A stretch of 7,615 nucleotides of DNA from Nitrospira sp. (lineage in GTDB: Bacteria; Nitrospirota; Nitrospiria; Nitrospirales; Nitrospiraceae), in contig JANYAJ010000550.1 in NCBI GenBank assembly GCA_025361385.1, positions 1 through 7,615 on the forward strand, in the 5' to 3' direction. A program made the translations under genes and the position numbers. This document shows, one piece after another, positions 1 through 6,871 of the stretch (positions are counted from its first letter, which is position 1; each line of letters begins with the position of its first letter). The notes below the pieces were generated by a model. It ran no database searches. It was not told where the DNA came from and saw only the letters and a program-made list of their open reading frames with translations.

Positions 1-237
1 ATCGAGCCGCTCGTCCAGCAGATCAAATCGTTCAATCAGCCGGCCGTGGCGATGACCGCTGTCTTTGGCAGCCAAGCGGCTGCCAGGCGCCATGTAGGCT
101 TCGCAGCCGATGATGGGCTTGATGCCGGCGTCTTTGGCCTTACGGTAGAACTCGATGGCGCCGAACATGTTGCCATGGTCGGTCATCGCCACGGCCGGCT
201 GATTGAACGATTTGATCTGCTGGACGAGCGGCTCGAT
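1..237. repeat. 58-bp perfect inverted repeat (arms 1-58 and 180-237) inside dnaE
   Basis: Bases 1-58 are the exact reverse complement of 180-237, with 121 bases between the arms. The match stops at 59 against 179 and reaches the window edge, so the left arm may continue beyond it. The right arm sits in correct dnaE coding sequence (residues from about IEPLVQQ to MTD). The left arm sits where DnaE should continue past residue 82 and does not. This pattern fits a fold-back chimera at the end of a contig better than a biological repeat. Confidence 0.93.
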
Positions 238-303
238 TTGATTCGCGCCGTCCAGGAGACTGAACTGGGTATGGAGATGGAGGTGAACGAATTGCGATGC
301 CAC
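1..303 (-). CDS. dnaE: DNA polymerase III alpha subunit, N-terminal fragment (PHP domain), broken at left edge
   Basis: This is the start of the replicative DNA polymerase III catalytic subunit. The visible part is the N-terminal PHP domain. It has the metal-site motif HLHLH at residues 7-11 and MTDHG at 40-44, followed by [10 protein letters not shown] and [13 protein letters not shown], all characteristic of bacterial DnaE. The start is a GTG at 303-301, chosen because AAAGGA lies 9 bases upstream and the protein then begins [11 protein letters not shown], as the family does. Only about 82 codons (303 to 58) look genuine. From position 58 down to 1 the frame stays open but encodes [18 protein letters not shown], which is the reverse complement of the gene's own bases 180-237 rather than DnaE. 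The full protein is normally over 1,100 residues. Identity is certain; the break is most likely an assembly or library artefact. Confidence 0.9.
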   Translation of the reverse strand, partial: MASQFVHLHLHTQFSLLDGANQIEPLVQQIKSFNQPAVAMTDHGNMFGAIEFYRKAKDAGIKPIIGCEAYMAPGSRLAAKDSGHRHGRLIERFDLLDERLD

Positions 304-312
304 GAACGGAAT

Positions 313-353
313 TCCTTTGTCGAATTTTAGTCAGCAGAAAGAAGGGAAGTCAA
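313..353 (-). promoter_or_regulatory. Candidate sigma-70 promoter and ribosome binding site of dnaE
   Basis: Reading the minus strand, a -35 box TTGACT (353-348) is followed after 18 bases by a -10 box TAAAAT (329-324). Each matches the consensus at 5 of 6 positions. The predicted transcript start, about 7 bases further on, falls near 318-317, at the front of the Shine-Dalgarno sequence AAAGGA (318-313). The leader would then be only about 14-15 bases. This gives dnaE its own promoter separate from the upstream envelope gene pair. It is a prediction from consensus matching. Confidence 0.55.
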
Positions 354-407
354 TCGATGCCATGTATGTCCTGCATTATGGATGTTTGAGTACCACTCGT
401 CTACGTG

Positions 408-1658
408 TCAGAGTCCCTTACCGTATTTCTGCTCGTGGAGTTTTTTGGCGCGGGCGATCCATTGATCGCGGGTGATGCGTTCGGGAAGCGTTTCGAGTCG
501 GTCTGCAATCTGTTTCAAGTTCGTGGCGTCCCACTGCGCGATCTGTCGGAAGGTCACAATGCCCATGTTGTTGAGCGCTCGTTCGAACGCGGGTCCGATG
601 CCGCGAATTTCCGAGAGGTCGTCTTTCTCCGGCGAGCTTGAGGAGGCTGGCGGGACGATCTGTAGCGTCAGTTGGTCGCCGGCCGGATGGATCGGGCGTG
701 GCGCGACACCGCCGTCGGTGCGAATCCTGAGCGCGGCCCGGACTTCGACGAGCCGCTTCCGGAGGCGGCTGATTTCTTCTTCCTGTTCGTTCACCATTTT
801 CGTCTGGCCCGCGAGCGCTCGCTGAACGGACTCGACGGAGTCGATGCGTTGCTGCAAGGCCGCGATGTGCTCGTCCTTTTCTTGTAGTCGTTGCTCGTGA
901 GCCATACGCTCTGCCTGAAGCTCGTCGATGTCTCTGCCGGTGTTCTGCGATGGCGTCCTGTTTGGTTGATGGAGCTGTTCAAGTTCGCCGATGCGGCGGT
1001 CCCGCTCTGCCAATTGTCGCTCAACTTCATGCAGTGCGGTTCGGTGCTGCGTCTCCCGTTCACTCAGTTGCACTTCGAGCCAATGGACGCGCCCTTGTGC
1101 CGGCTCCAATTCCTGGATTCGTGCCTGGAGTCGATCGGTCTCTGACGGGCGCTGTTCCAAGGTCGCGATGCGTTCATGCAAGGGCGATAGTTCTTCTGTC
1201 TTACGCGCCAGGGCCTGTTTCGTTAGTTCGAGTGCAGCATGGGACCGTAGAAGTGCTTCTGCTTGGACAACGGTTGCGGCTTCGTTGTCCTTGACCTGCG
1301 AACGAAATCCGGCCAATTCTGATTCCATGTCTGACAGGCGCTGTGCGGCTACGCGGAATTCTTCTTGCGCGGCATGGAGCCGTGCGGTGCATGAGGCGAG
1401 CTCCTGTTGCGCCGATCGCGCGAGTGCGTCCGATGAGGTGAACTTGTTTTCATAGAGTTGGACGGTCGAGGCGGTAGATTCGAACTCAAGCTGAGCCAAT
1501 TCCAGCGCCTGTTCTTTGACCTGCACCGTGTTGACAAGGTCGGAGAGCTGTTGCTTCAGCTCGCTCACCGACAAACGCTGTAAGAGCCAGGCAGTGACCC
1601 CGCCGATGCCTGCAGCGACGAGGAGGCATCCCAGCATTTGGCCGAGGAGCATGGTCAT
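408..1658 (-). CDS. Membrane-anchored coiled-coil protein with C-terminal helix-hairpin-helix domain
   Basis: This 416-residue protein of unknown function has three visible parts. Residues about 4-26 are one hydrophobic segment, followed by QR, which by the positive-inside rule suggests an N-terminal anchor with the rest in the cytoplasm. Residues about 30-310 are a long Glu/Gln/Arg/Leu-rich coiled coil, with a possible break near 231-243 (QPNRTPSQNTG). A Pro/Ser-rich linker (about 315-346) leads to residues 347-412. There, DLSEIRGIGPAFERALNNMG and the helices after it match the helix-hairpin-helix (H3TH, COG3743-like) domain often annotated as a flap-endonuclease-like DNA-binding module. I see no nuclease active site. 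The ATG at 1658 overlaps the stop of the upstream OmpA/BON gene (ATGA) and has AAAGGA about 11 bases before it, so the two genes are probably translationally coupled. A scaffold or DNA-tethering role is inference only. Confidence 0.85.
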   Translation of the reverse strand: MTMLLGQMLGCLLVAAGIGGVTAWLLQRLSVSELKQQLSDLVNTVQVKEQALELAQLEFESTASTVQLYENKFTSSDALARSAQQELASCTARLHAAQEEFRVAAQRLSDMESELAGFRSQVKDNEAATVVQAEALLRSHAALELTKQALARKTEELSPLHERIATLEQRPSETDRLQARIQELEPAQGRVHWLEVQLSERETQHRTALHEVERQLAERDRRIGELEQLHQPNRTPSQNTGRDIDELQAERMAHEQRLQEKDEHIAALQQRIDSVESVQRALAGQTKMVNEQEEEISRLRKRLVEVRAALRIRTDGGVAPRPIHPAGDQLTLQIVPPASSSSPEKDDLSEIRGIGPAFERALNNMGIVTFRQIAQWDATNLKQIADRLETLPERITRDQWIARAKKLHEQKYGKGL

Positions 1659-2515
1659 AGGTCGGCCTGTCCTTTCACGCGTAATTCGATGCGGCGGTTG
1701 CGTTGGAAGCCGGCCCTGGTCTGTGCCACTGACAGCGGTCGTGAGGCGCCATAGCCGACAGCCGTGAACTGGTTGGTGAGACCGTGGCTGATAAAATAGA
1801 GCCGCACAGCATCGGCGCGGCGGCGGCTGAGCTGAACGTTATAGTCTGACGCGCCATACTTGTCCGTATGACCTCCAATCTCGATGATGGCCCGAGGGGC
1901 CGTACGCAAAATACTGATCAATCGGTCCAATGTGGCACGACTCCGTGGGGGCATCACCGTCGTATTGGAGTCGAATTCAATGGAGGCGCGCGCAAGAATT
2001 TCGTTTAATTTCTGTTGCAGCGCGGGCGGGATGGGGGGAAGTGGCGCTGCGAGGATATGATCCTCCAGCGCAAGTCCTGTTTGCGCAAAGGGAGCCATAT
2101 CACGCAACACGATGGCTTTAGTCTGCTCACTGTCGACCCGTCCGCTGAGAACGATCGAGCGGCCGTCGATGATGATCGAGCCATGTTCTGTCATCTGTCC
2201 CAGGACGGGAAGGATCTGGGAAATAGGGCCGGTCCAAGCGGCTGGCCCCACGTTCGGATCCACCGCCAATTGATCGACCACGCGACCAGATTGCGCGCCA
2301 TAGAGCGCTTGGGCTCGTTGAAGGATGGCAGTTTTACTGGTCTGACTGGGGAGCGAACCACGGAGAGTCAGGATACCCTGCTCCAACCGCGCATGCAACG
2401 TTGCGGGAGAGAGGGGGGCCGTTGCGGCTGGCGGCGTCAGGTGGCGCGGCAGGCAGAGCATAGCAAGGAGCCCGAGTGCGACGGCGCCTGCGGCTAGGAT
2501 CACTGCACGCATCAT
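1655..2515 (-). CDS. OmpA-family peptidoglycan-binding protein with BON-like repeats
   Basis: This 286-residue envelope protein should sit in the periplasm, anchored by an N-terminal hydrophobic segment (residues about 4-22) that may be an uncleaved anchor or a signal peptide. Two BON-like repeats follow (about 38-90 and 112-153), each with the DG/L-x-G pattern, as in LEQGILTLRGSLPS and DGRSIVLSGRVDS. Residues about 172-282 are an OmpA C-terminal domain that starts ASIEFDSNTT. It carries GGHTDKYGASDYNVQLSRRRA, in which Asp218 and Arg233 have the spacing of the diaminopimelate-binding pair known from this family, and it ends NRRIELRV. BON plus OmpA is the arrangement of mycobacterial ArfA. No beta-barrel is present. 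The start is the first of two tandem ATGs, with a weak AAGAG 7 bases upstream. It is first in a pair with the coiled-coil/HhH gene and transcribed divergently from purH. Confidence 0.85.
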   Translation of the reverse strand: MMRAVILAAGAVALGLLAMLCLPRHLTPPAATAPLSPATLHARLEQGILTLRGSLPSQTSKTAILQRAQALYGAQSGRVVDQLAVDPNVGPAAWTGPISQILPVLGQMTEHGSIIIDGRSIVLSGRVDSEQTKAIVLRDMAPFAQTGLALEDHILAAPLPPIPPALQQKLNEILARASIEFDSNTTVMPPRSRATLDRLISILRTAPRAIIEIGGHTDKYGASDYNVQLSRRRADAVRLYFISHGLTNQFTAVGYGASRPLSVAQTRAGFQRNRRIELRVKGQADL

Positions 2516-2679
2516 GAATCAACTCTTGGGCTGTAGGTCGCTGGCGGGACTCGTGAACTTACCATACTAAGTGGGCGCATGCCAGGCAGGATTTGTGTGC
2601 CGGCTTCGTCTCACTCTGCCGGGTAGTGCGGGGACGAGTAGCGATGTGTTGTTCTTCGAAGCCTGGGACTCCATTCCTC

Positions 2680-2708
2680 TTGTAAGGCGGGTATTCATTT
2701 GTTATTCT
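2680..2708 (+). promoter_or_regulatory. Candidate purH promoter
   Basis: A -35-like TTGTAA (2680-2685) and a -10-like TATTCT (2703-2708) are 17 bases apart. Each matches the sigma-70 consensus at 4 of 6 positions. Transcription would begin near 2715, giving a leader of about 50 bases before purH. The match is moderate. Its placement inside an inverted repeat makes it more interesting than the score alone. Confidence 0.35.
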
Positions 2709-2720
2709 TCGCCCCGCCTT
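2684..2720. repeat. Inverted repeat AAGGCGGG / CCCGCCTT around the purH -10 region
   Basis: AAGGCGGG (2684-2691) and its exact reverse complement CCCGCCTT (2713-2720) are separated by 21 bases. The left arm touches the candidate -35 box and the right arm covers the predicted transcript start, so the repeat brackets the -10 box. It could be a regulator-binding site. A 21-base loop with no T-tract makes a terminator unlikely. The repeat is directly visible; the function is inferred. Confidence 0.4.
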
Positions 2721-2752
2721 CCGATTCACGTAATTTCTATCGATCGTTTTCC

Positions 2753-2760
2753 AAGGAGAG
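2753..2760 (+). promoter_or_regulatory. Ribosome binding site that fixes the purH start
   Basis: AAGGAGAG lies 4 bases before the ATG at 2765 (6 bases from the AGGAG core). It supports that ATG over the in-frame upstream TTG at 2699, which has no such site and would add 22 residues absent from the family. Confidence 0.8.
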
Positions 2761-2764
2761 ATTT

Positions 2765-4318
2765 ATGGCCGGCATCAAGCGGGCACTCATCAGCGTATCA
2801 GACAAGACCGGTGTGGTGGAGATGGCCAAGGGCCTCGCAGCGTTAGGTGCCGAGATCCTCTCAACCGGAGGAACGGCCAAGGCGTTGCGAGAGGCCGGCG
2901 TGAAGGTGACGGATGTGGCGGCCTACACCGGCTCACCGGAGATTCTCGACGGCCGTGTTAAAACATTGCACCCCAAGATTCATGGCGGGTTACTCGGCCG
3001 GCGTTCGGTGCCGGCCCATGTCGAGCAGATGGAGAAGCATGGAATCGGCCCCATCGACGTCGTCGTGGTCAACCTCTACCCGTTCGAGGCGACGATTGCG
3101 AAGCCGAACTGCCCCTTCGAAGAGGCCATTGAAAATATCGATATCGGCGGGCCGTCGATGCTGCGCTCTGCCGCCAAGAACCACGAAGATGTCTTGGTCG
3201 TCGTAGACCCGGCCGACTATCAGCGCGTGCTTGAGGCGGCGCAGGCCGGAACGGTATCCCACGAGTTACGGCGCGAATTGGCGATGAAGGTATTTCAACA
3301 TACGGCCCGTTACGACAGTCTGATCGCCGGATATCTGGAGAAACAGGTACAGGGCAGCGAGGTCAAATTTCCCAAAATATTGTCCTTGCAGTTCGAGCGG
3401 GCAGAGATGCTGCGTTACGGGGAGAACCCGCATCAGCAAGGAGCGTTCTACCGAGAGCTGCATTCGGTCGAGCCATCGGTGTCCAGGGGAACGATCCTCC
3501 ATGGCAAGGCGATGTCGTATAACAATTTCCTCGATGCCAATTCGGCGCTTGAGCTGGCGAAAGAGTATGACGAAATCGCTGTGGCCATTATCAAACATAA
3601 CAATCCCTGCGGCGTGGCCTTGGGTGCGACGCCCGTCGAGGCCTATGTCAAAGCCCGCGAGACCGACCCCATCTCGGCGTTCGGCGGTGTGATTGCATTC
3701 AATCGCCCCGTGGATCTGGCCGCCGCGAAGGAAATTACGTCCACGTTTGTGGAAGTGGTCATCGCACCGGGATTTGCCGCCGATGCCCTGGCAGAACTCA
3801 AGCGCAAGAAGGATCTGCGTTTGCTCGATGTCGGGCCGCTCACGAAGGTCAAGCAAGAAGGCTTCGATCTCAAAAAGTTGGTCGGTGGTTTGATCGTACA
3901 GGATCGGGATCTCGGCGTCTTAAACGATCTCAGAGCGCTGAGCGTTCCGACCCAGCGCAAACCGACGGATGAAGAATATGCGGCCTGCGCGTTTGCCTGG
4001 AAGGTCTGTAAACATGTGAAGTCGAACGCGATCATCTATGCAAAACCGGGGCAGACGGTGGGGATCGGGGCCGGTCAGATGAGTCGGGTCGATTCGGTGA
4101 AGCTGGCCGTGATGAAAGCGCAGATGCCGATCAAGGGGTGCGTGATGGCCTCGGACGCGTTCTTCCCGTTCCGGGATGGACTCGATGCCGCCGCGCAAGC
4201 GGGGATTACGGCGGTCATTCAGCCGGGCGGCTCGATTCGCGATGCCGAAATTGTCAAAGCCGCAGATGAGCAGGGACTGGCGATGATTATGACGGGCATG
4301 CGCCACTTCCGCCATTGA
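2765..4318 (+). CDS. purH: Bifunctional AICAR transformylase / IMP cyclohydrolase
   Basis: PurH carries out the last two steps of de novo purine synthesis in the cytoplasm: formylation of AICAR by 10-formyl-tetrahydrofolate, then ring closure to IMP. The 517-residue length is normal for the family. The N-terminal cyclohydrolase (MGS-like) domain, about 1-195, shows [10 protein letters not shown] (7-16), [10 protein letters not shown] (32-41), [16 protein letters not shown] (62-77), NLYPF (103-107) and [16 protein letters not shown] (125-140). The C-terminal transformylase domain shows LRYGENPHQ (216-224), [12 protein letters not shown] (251-262) and the catalytic IIKHNNPCG (275-283, with Lys277 and His278). 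It continues with [14 protein letters not shown] (301-314), GIGAGQMSR (433-441) and [13 protein letters not shown] (462-474), and ends GMRHFRH. The gene is intact with no missing active-site residue. The ATG is set by the ribosome binding site just upstream. purD follows 139 bases later on the same strand. Confidence 0.97.
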   Translation: MAGIKRALISVSDKTGVVEMAKGLAALGAEILSTGGTAKALREAGVKVTDVAAYTGSPEILDGRVKTLHPKIHGGLLGRRSVPAHVEQMEKHGIGPIDVVVVNLYPFEATIAKPNCPFEEAIENIDIGGPSMLRSAAKNHEDVLVVVDPADYQRVLEAAQAGTVSHELRRELAMKVFQHTARYDSLIAGYLEKQVQGSEVKFPKILSLQFERAEMLRYGENPHQQGAFYRELHSVEPSVSRGTILHGKAMSYNNFLDANSALELAKEYDEIAVAIIKHNNPCGVALGATPVEAYVKARETDPISAFGGVIAFNRPVDLAAAKEITSTFVEVVIAPGFAADALAELKRKKDLRLLDVGPLTKVKQEGFDLKKLVGGLIVQDRDLGVLNDLRALSVPTQRKPTDEEYAACAFAWKVCKHVKSNAIIYAKPGQTVGIGAGQMSRVDSVKLAVMKAQMPIKGCVMASDAFFPFRDGLDAAAQAGITAVIQPGGSIRDAEIVKAADEQGLAMIMTGMRHFRH

Positions 4319-4339
4319 CGGATGGTGATGTGCGAACAG

Positions 4340-4379
4340 TGATGCGTCATCAGTCGAATCAAGACGTCGAGGACGTCTT
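4340..4379. repeat. Two short hairpins in the purH-purD gap
   Basis: The 139-base purH-purD gap holds two inverted repeats. TGATG-CGT-CATCA lies at 4340-4352, and the stronger AAGACGTC-GAG-GACGTCTT (4361-4379) has an 8-bp perfect stem and a 3-base loop. Neither is followed by a run of T, so they are not classical intrinsic terminators. They might attenuate or process a shared purH-purD transcript. No clear promoter was found in the gap. Confidence 0.4.
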
Positions 4380-4457
4380 CGCCGCCACCGTTGTCACGCT
4401 GTCTTCATCTCCAACCCATCACGCATTATCCATACACTGGTCACTAAAGGTTTGGGC

Positions 4458-5732
4458 ATGAAGATTCTGGTCATCGGGAGCGGGGGTCGCGAGCATGCCA
4501 TGGTGTGGAAGCTCGCACAAAGTCCTCGCAAGCCTCAGCTCTATTGTGCGCCGGGTAATGCCGGGATCGAATCCCTCGCGACCTGTGTGCCGATCAAAGC
4601 CGACGATATTGCCGGGTTGAAAACATTCGTACAGTCTGAACAGATCGATCTGACGGTCGTGGGGCCGGAAGCTCCGCTTGCGTTGGGCATTGTCGACGAA
4701 TTCCGCAAATCCAAGCTGAAAATATTCGGGCCGACGAAGGGTGCCGCCCGGATCGAGGCCAGTAAAGTCTTTTCCAAAGAGATCATGGCCAGCGCGAAGA
4801 TTCTTACGGCGAAGGCGCAAAGTTTCGATCTGGTCGCTCCGGCCTTAGCCTATCTCGATCAACATGAGCTTCCCGTCGTTGTGAAGGTCGATGGCTTGGC
4901 GCAGGGGAAGGGCGTGGTGGTGGCGACGACCCGTGAGGAGGCCAAGCAGGCAGTTCGCGACTCACTGGAGCATGCGGTATTCGGTCAAGCCGGCCAGCGC
5001 GTGTTGATCGAGCAGTTTCTTGACGGTGAGGAACTGACGATCATGGCGTTCACAGACGGCCGGACGGTGGTCCCGATGCTGCCGGCGCAAGATCATAAAC
5101 GAATCGGGGATGGCGATACGGGGCCGAATACCGGGGGCATGGGCGCCTATTGTCCTGCGCCGCTCGGCACCGTGGCGCTGCGCGAGCAGGTCACCAAGCA
5201 GGTTCTCTATCCCGCGATCGAAGCCTTGTCTCGGATGGGCTGTCCGTTTCAAGGCGTGTTGTATGCCGGGCTCATGGTGGTGAACGGGATCCCGTATGTC
5301 TTGGAGTTTAATGCCCGGATGGGGGATCCAGAAACGCAAGTCGTACTGCCGCTCCTCAAAACCGATTTACTGGAGGTGATTGAGGCCGTGGTGGAACATC
5401 GGCTCGATCAGCTCACCGTGGATTGGCATGACGAGACGGCAGTCTGCGTCGTGATGACGTCTGACGGCTATCCCGCTGTCTATCAAACCGGCCGACCGAT
5501 TCATGGATTACCCGCCACATTGGATGCGACAGCCATGGTATTTCATGCCGGGACGGCACGAAGGAATGCTGATGTCGTCACGGCTGGGGGACGGGTGCTG
5601 GGCATTACTGGGCGCGGAAAGACTCTGGCCGACGCGCAAGCGGAGGCCTATCGGGTGACCCGGTCGATTGCATTTGAGGGCGCGCATTATCGGACGGATA
5701 TTGCGCATCGTGCGTTCGCCCGCCGCGCGTAA
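4458..5732 (+). CDS. purD: Phosphoribosylamine-glycine ligase (GAR synthetase)
   Basis: PurD catalyses the second step of purine synthesis, the ATP-dependent joining of glycine to phosphoribosylamine, and is an ATP-grasp enzyme. The 424-residue product has the usual length. Visible signatures are KILVIGSGGREHA (2-14), APGNAGI (31-37), VVGPEAPLALGIVD (67-80), IFGPTKGAARIEASK (89-103) and the ATP-binding VVKVDGLAQGKGVVVA (141-156). Further on are IEQFLDGEELT (184-194), the metal-site and substrate region GDTGPNTGGMGAY (219-231) and LEFNARMGDPETQ (282-294). The C-terminal domain from about 330 completes the fold. The ATG at 4458 is preceded by AAAGG with 7-base spacing. An in-frame TTG at 4452 is less likely because the family starts at MKILVIG. 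It is co-oriented with purH and immediately followed by a tsaC-type gene. Confidence 0.96.
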   Translation: MKILVIGSGGREHAMVWKLAQSPRKPQLYCAPGNAGIESLATCVPIKADDIAGLKTFVQSEQIDLTVVGPEAPLALGIVDEFRKSKLKIFGPTKGAARIEASKVFSKEIMASAKILTAKAQSFDLVAPALAYLDQHELPVVVKVDGLAQGKGVVVATTREEAKQAVRDSLEHAVFGQAGQRVLIEQFLDGEELTIMAFTDGRTVVPMLPAQDHKRIGDGDTGPNTGGMGAYCPAPLGTVALREQVTKQVLYPAIEALSRMGCPFQGVLYAGLMVVNGIPYVLEFNARMGDPETQVVLPLLKTDLLEVIEAVVEHRLDQLTVDWHDETAVCVVMTSDGYPAVYQTGRPIHGLPATLDATAMVFHAGTARRNADVVTAGGRVLGITGRGKTLADAQAEAYRVTRSIAFEGAHYRTDIAHRAFARRA

Positions 5733-5738
5733 CGCTGA

Positions 5739-6416
5739 ATGAGACTGATGGTTCCTGCCATGGCCGCGATCGCGTATTACAATGCCGCCACCGTTCCGGT
5801 GCTGGCCGATCGAATGCGCCGCCTGCTGGGACAGAGCGGGCTGCTGGCTCTGCCGACGGAAAGTTTCTACGGACTTGCGGTCGCCCCCTTCGACGAACAG
5901 GCGCTCGCCAAATTGTGGCAGGTCAAGGGTCGGTCCGATGGAAAACCGATTTTGCTCTTGATCGGAGAGCCCTCTCAATTGAATTCTTTTGTGCAACGTG
6001 TTCCCCCGGCAGCCACCGTATTGATGAATGCGTTCTGGCCCGGGCCTCTCACGATCGTCTTTCCTGCAGCCAAGGGGCTTTCCGATATGGTCACGGCGGG
6101 AACCGGCTCAGTCGGTATCCGTCAGAGTGCCTGGCAACCGCTGGCCGAGCTCTTGCGTCGAGTCGGGCCTGTGACCGGCACCAGCGCAAATCGTGAAGGC
6201 TTGCTGCCGTCCTGCACTGCCGAAGATGTCCAACGGAGCCTAGGGGACGCCGTCGATCTGATTGTCGATGCGGGATCGACCCCGGGCGGGAGGCCATCCA
6301 CCGTGATCGATGTACAGGGCCCGATTCGCATCGTTCGTGAGGGCGCCATTGCACGAGAGATTATCGAGCGCCAGTTGGCGTCTCATGGTATGTATCTCGA
6401 CGGGGAGAGCCGGTGA
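5739..6416 (+). CDS. tsaC: YrdC/Sua5-family threonylcarbamoyl-AMP synthase
   Basis: This family makes threonylcarbamoyl-AMP from threonine, bicarbonate and ATP, the first step of the t6A modification at position 37 of tRNAs that read ANN codons. The 225-residue product is a single YrdC domain without the Sua5 C-terminal extension. Visible motifs are ALPTESFYGLA (37-47), the basic WQVKGRSDGKP with Lys63, Arg65 and Lys69 (60-70), FWPGPLT (99-105), GTSAN (147-151), RPSTVID (185-191) and REGAI (200-204). The segment GIRQS (126-130) has Ser where the family usually has Pro after R-x. The start is uncertain: ATGs at 5739, 5748 and 5760 are all in frame and none has a clear ribosome binding site. 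The first lies only 6 bases past the purD stop, which suggests coupled translation. Confidence 0.9.
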   Translation: MRLMVPAMAAIAYYNAATVPVLADRMRRLLGQSGLLALPTESFYGLAVAPFDEQALAKLWQVKGRSDGKPILLLIGEPSQLNSFVQRVPPAATVLMNAFWPGPLTIVFPAAKGLSDMVTAGTGSVGIRQSAWQPLAELLRRVGPVTGTSANREGLLPSCTAEDVQRSLGDAVDLIVDAGSTPGGRPSTVIDVQGPIRIVREGAIAREIIERQLASHGMYLDGESR

Positions 6417-6440
6417 AGTTCGTCGTAGCAGTTCACACTG

Positions 6441-6447
6441 AAAGGAG
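6441..6447 (+). promoter_or_regulatory. Ribosome binding site that fixes the lipoprotein start
   Basis: AAAGGAG is 7 bases before the ATG at 6455. It favours this start over an in-frame GTG at 6413, which overlaps the tsaC stop (GTGA) and would put 14 extra polar residues in front of an otherwise normal lipoprotein signal peptide. Confidence 0.75.
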
Positions 6448-6454
6448 CCTGCAG

Positions 6455-6865
6455 ATGGGTCACACATTGATGGTGCGAAACGTGGTGGCGGTAGCCGCCA
6501 TTACATTGTTTTTAATCGGTCTGTCCGGGTGCGATTACTGGCCCCCGGCGCTCCAAACACAAATAGAGCAAATTCGTTCTGAGCTCCAGACCTCGACAGT
6601 GGAGAAGACTCAGTTGCAGAATCAGCTCGCCTCAATGACGAAGGTGAGAGACGACTTGCAGGCGCAAGTGGACGATCTCTCTCGGTCGAATCGCGAGAAG
6701 ACGTCGATGATCAATAGCTTGCAAAATGGTTTGGCGGCGGCACAGGAGCGGCTGGCGAAGTCAGCGAAATCCTCAGCTCCGAAGGCTGGCGCAGCTAAGA
6801 CATCGGCCAAAGTCTCACCGAAGGCCCCACTGAAAAAGAAACCAACGGCCAAGGCCACACATTAG
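6455..6865 (+). CDS. Small coiled-coil lipoprotein with lysine/alanine/proline-rich tail
   Basis: I do not recognise a named family. The 136-residue product begins with a signal peptide of hydrophobic residues about 10-25 and the lipobox LSGC, so Cys26 should be lipidated after cleavage by signal peptidase II. The next residue is Asp27, which in enterobacteria is an inner-membrane retention signal; whether that rule holds here is unknown. Residues about 32-101 are a predicted coiled coil (heptad-like IEQIRSELQ, LQNQLASMTKVRDDLQAQVDDL). The last 35 residues (102-136) contain 10 lysines among Ala, Pro, Ser and Thr, a disordered cationic tail that might touch peptidoglycan or another anionic polymer. 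An alternative in-frame ATG at 6470 would shorten the signal peptide. It follows tsaC after 38 bases and converges on fmdB. Confidence 0.8.
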   Translation: MGHTLMVRNVVAVAAITLFLIGLSGCDYWPPALQTQIEQIRSELQTSTVEKTQLQNQLASMTKVRDDLQAQVDDLSRSNREKTSMINSLQNGLAAAQERLAKSAKSSAPKAGAAKTSAKVSPKAPLKKKPTAKATH

Positions 6866-6871
6866 CCTCGC

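Larger units (their letters stand above)
2516..2764. other. Divergent intergenic region between the OmpA/BON gene and purH
   Basis: These 249 bases separate two divergently transcribed genes and must hold both promoters. On the purH side I can see a candidate promoter, an inverted repeat and a strong ribosome binding site. On the OmpA side a TAGTAT-like -10 appears on the minus strand near 2570, but no convincing -35 goes with it. No small gene with a ribosome binding site or structured RNA was recognised. Confidence 0.6.

Noticed and set aside
46..330. 94-codon plus-strand reading frame at the left edge
   Set aside because: It is antisense to dnaE. Part of its product ([19 protein letters not shown]) repeats the minus-strand frame only because of the inverted repeat.
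388..398. GAGT-ACC-ACTC hairpin after the coiled-coil gene as a terminator
   Set aside because: The stem is only 4 bp with no T-run, so it is easily expected by chance.
991..1455. 154-codon plus-strand reading frame opposite the coiled-coil gene
   Set aside because: Its product is Ser/Arg/Cys-rich, as antisense frames of coiled-coil genes usually are. It has no ribosome binding site and no recognisable domain.
2015..2497. 160-codon plus-strand reading frame opposite the OmpA/BON gene
   Set aside because: It lies wholly inside a well-supported gene on the other strand and shows no family features.
2447..2515. Possible lipoprotein signal at Cys21 of the OmpA/BON protein
   Set aside because: The residues before the Cys are A-M-L, and a lipobox needs Gly, Ala or Ser at -1.
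3266..3856. 196-codon minus-strand reading frame opposite purH
   Set aside because: purH is certain here. The opposite frame is a shadow of its codon bias.
5508..5996. 162-codon minus-strand reading frame across the purD-tsaC junction
   Set aside because: It overlaps two confident genes on the other strand and has no recognisable motif.
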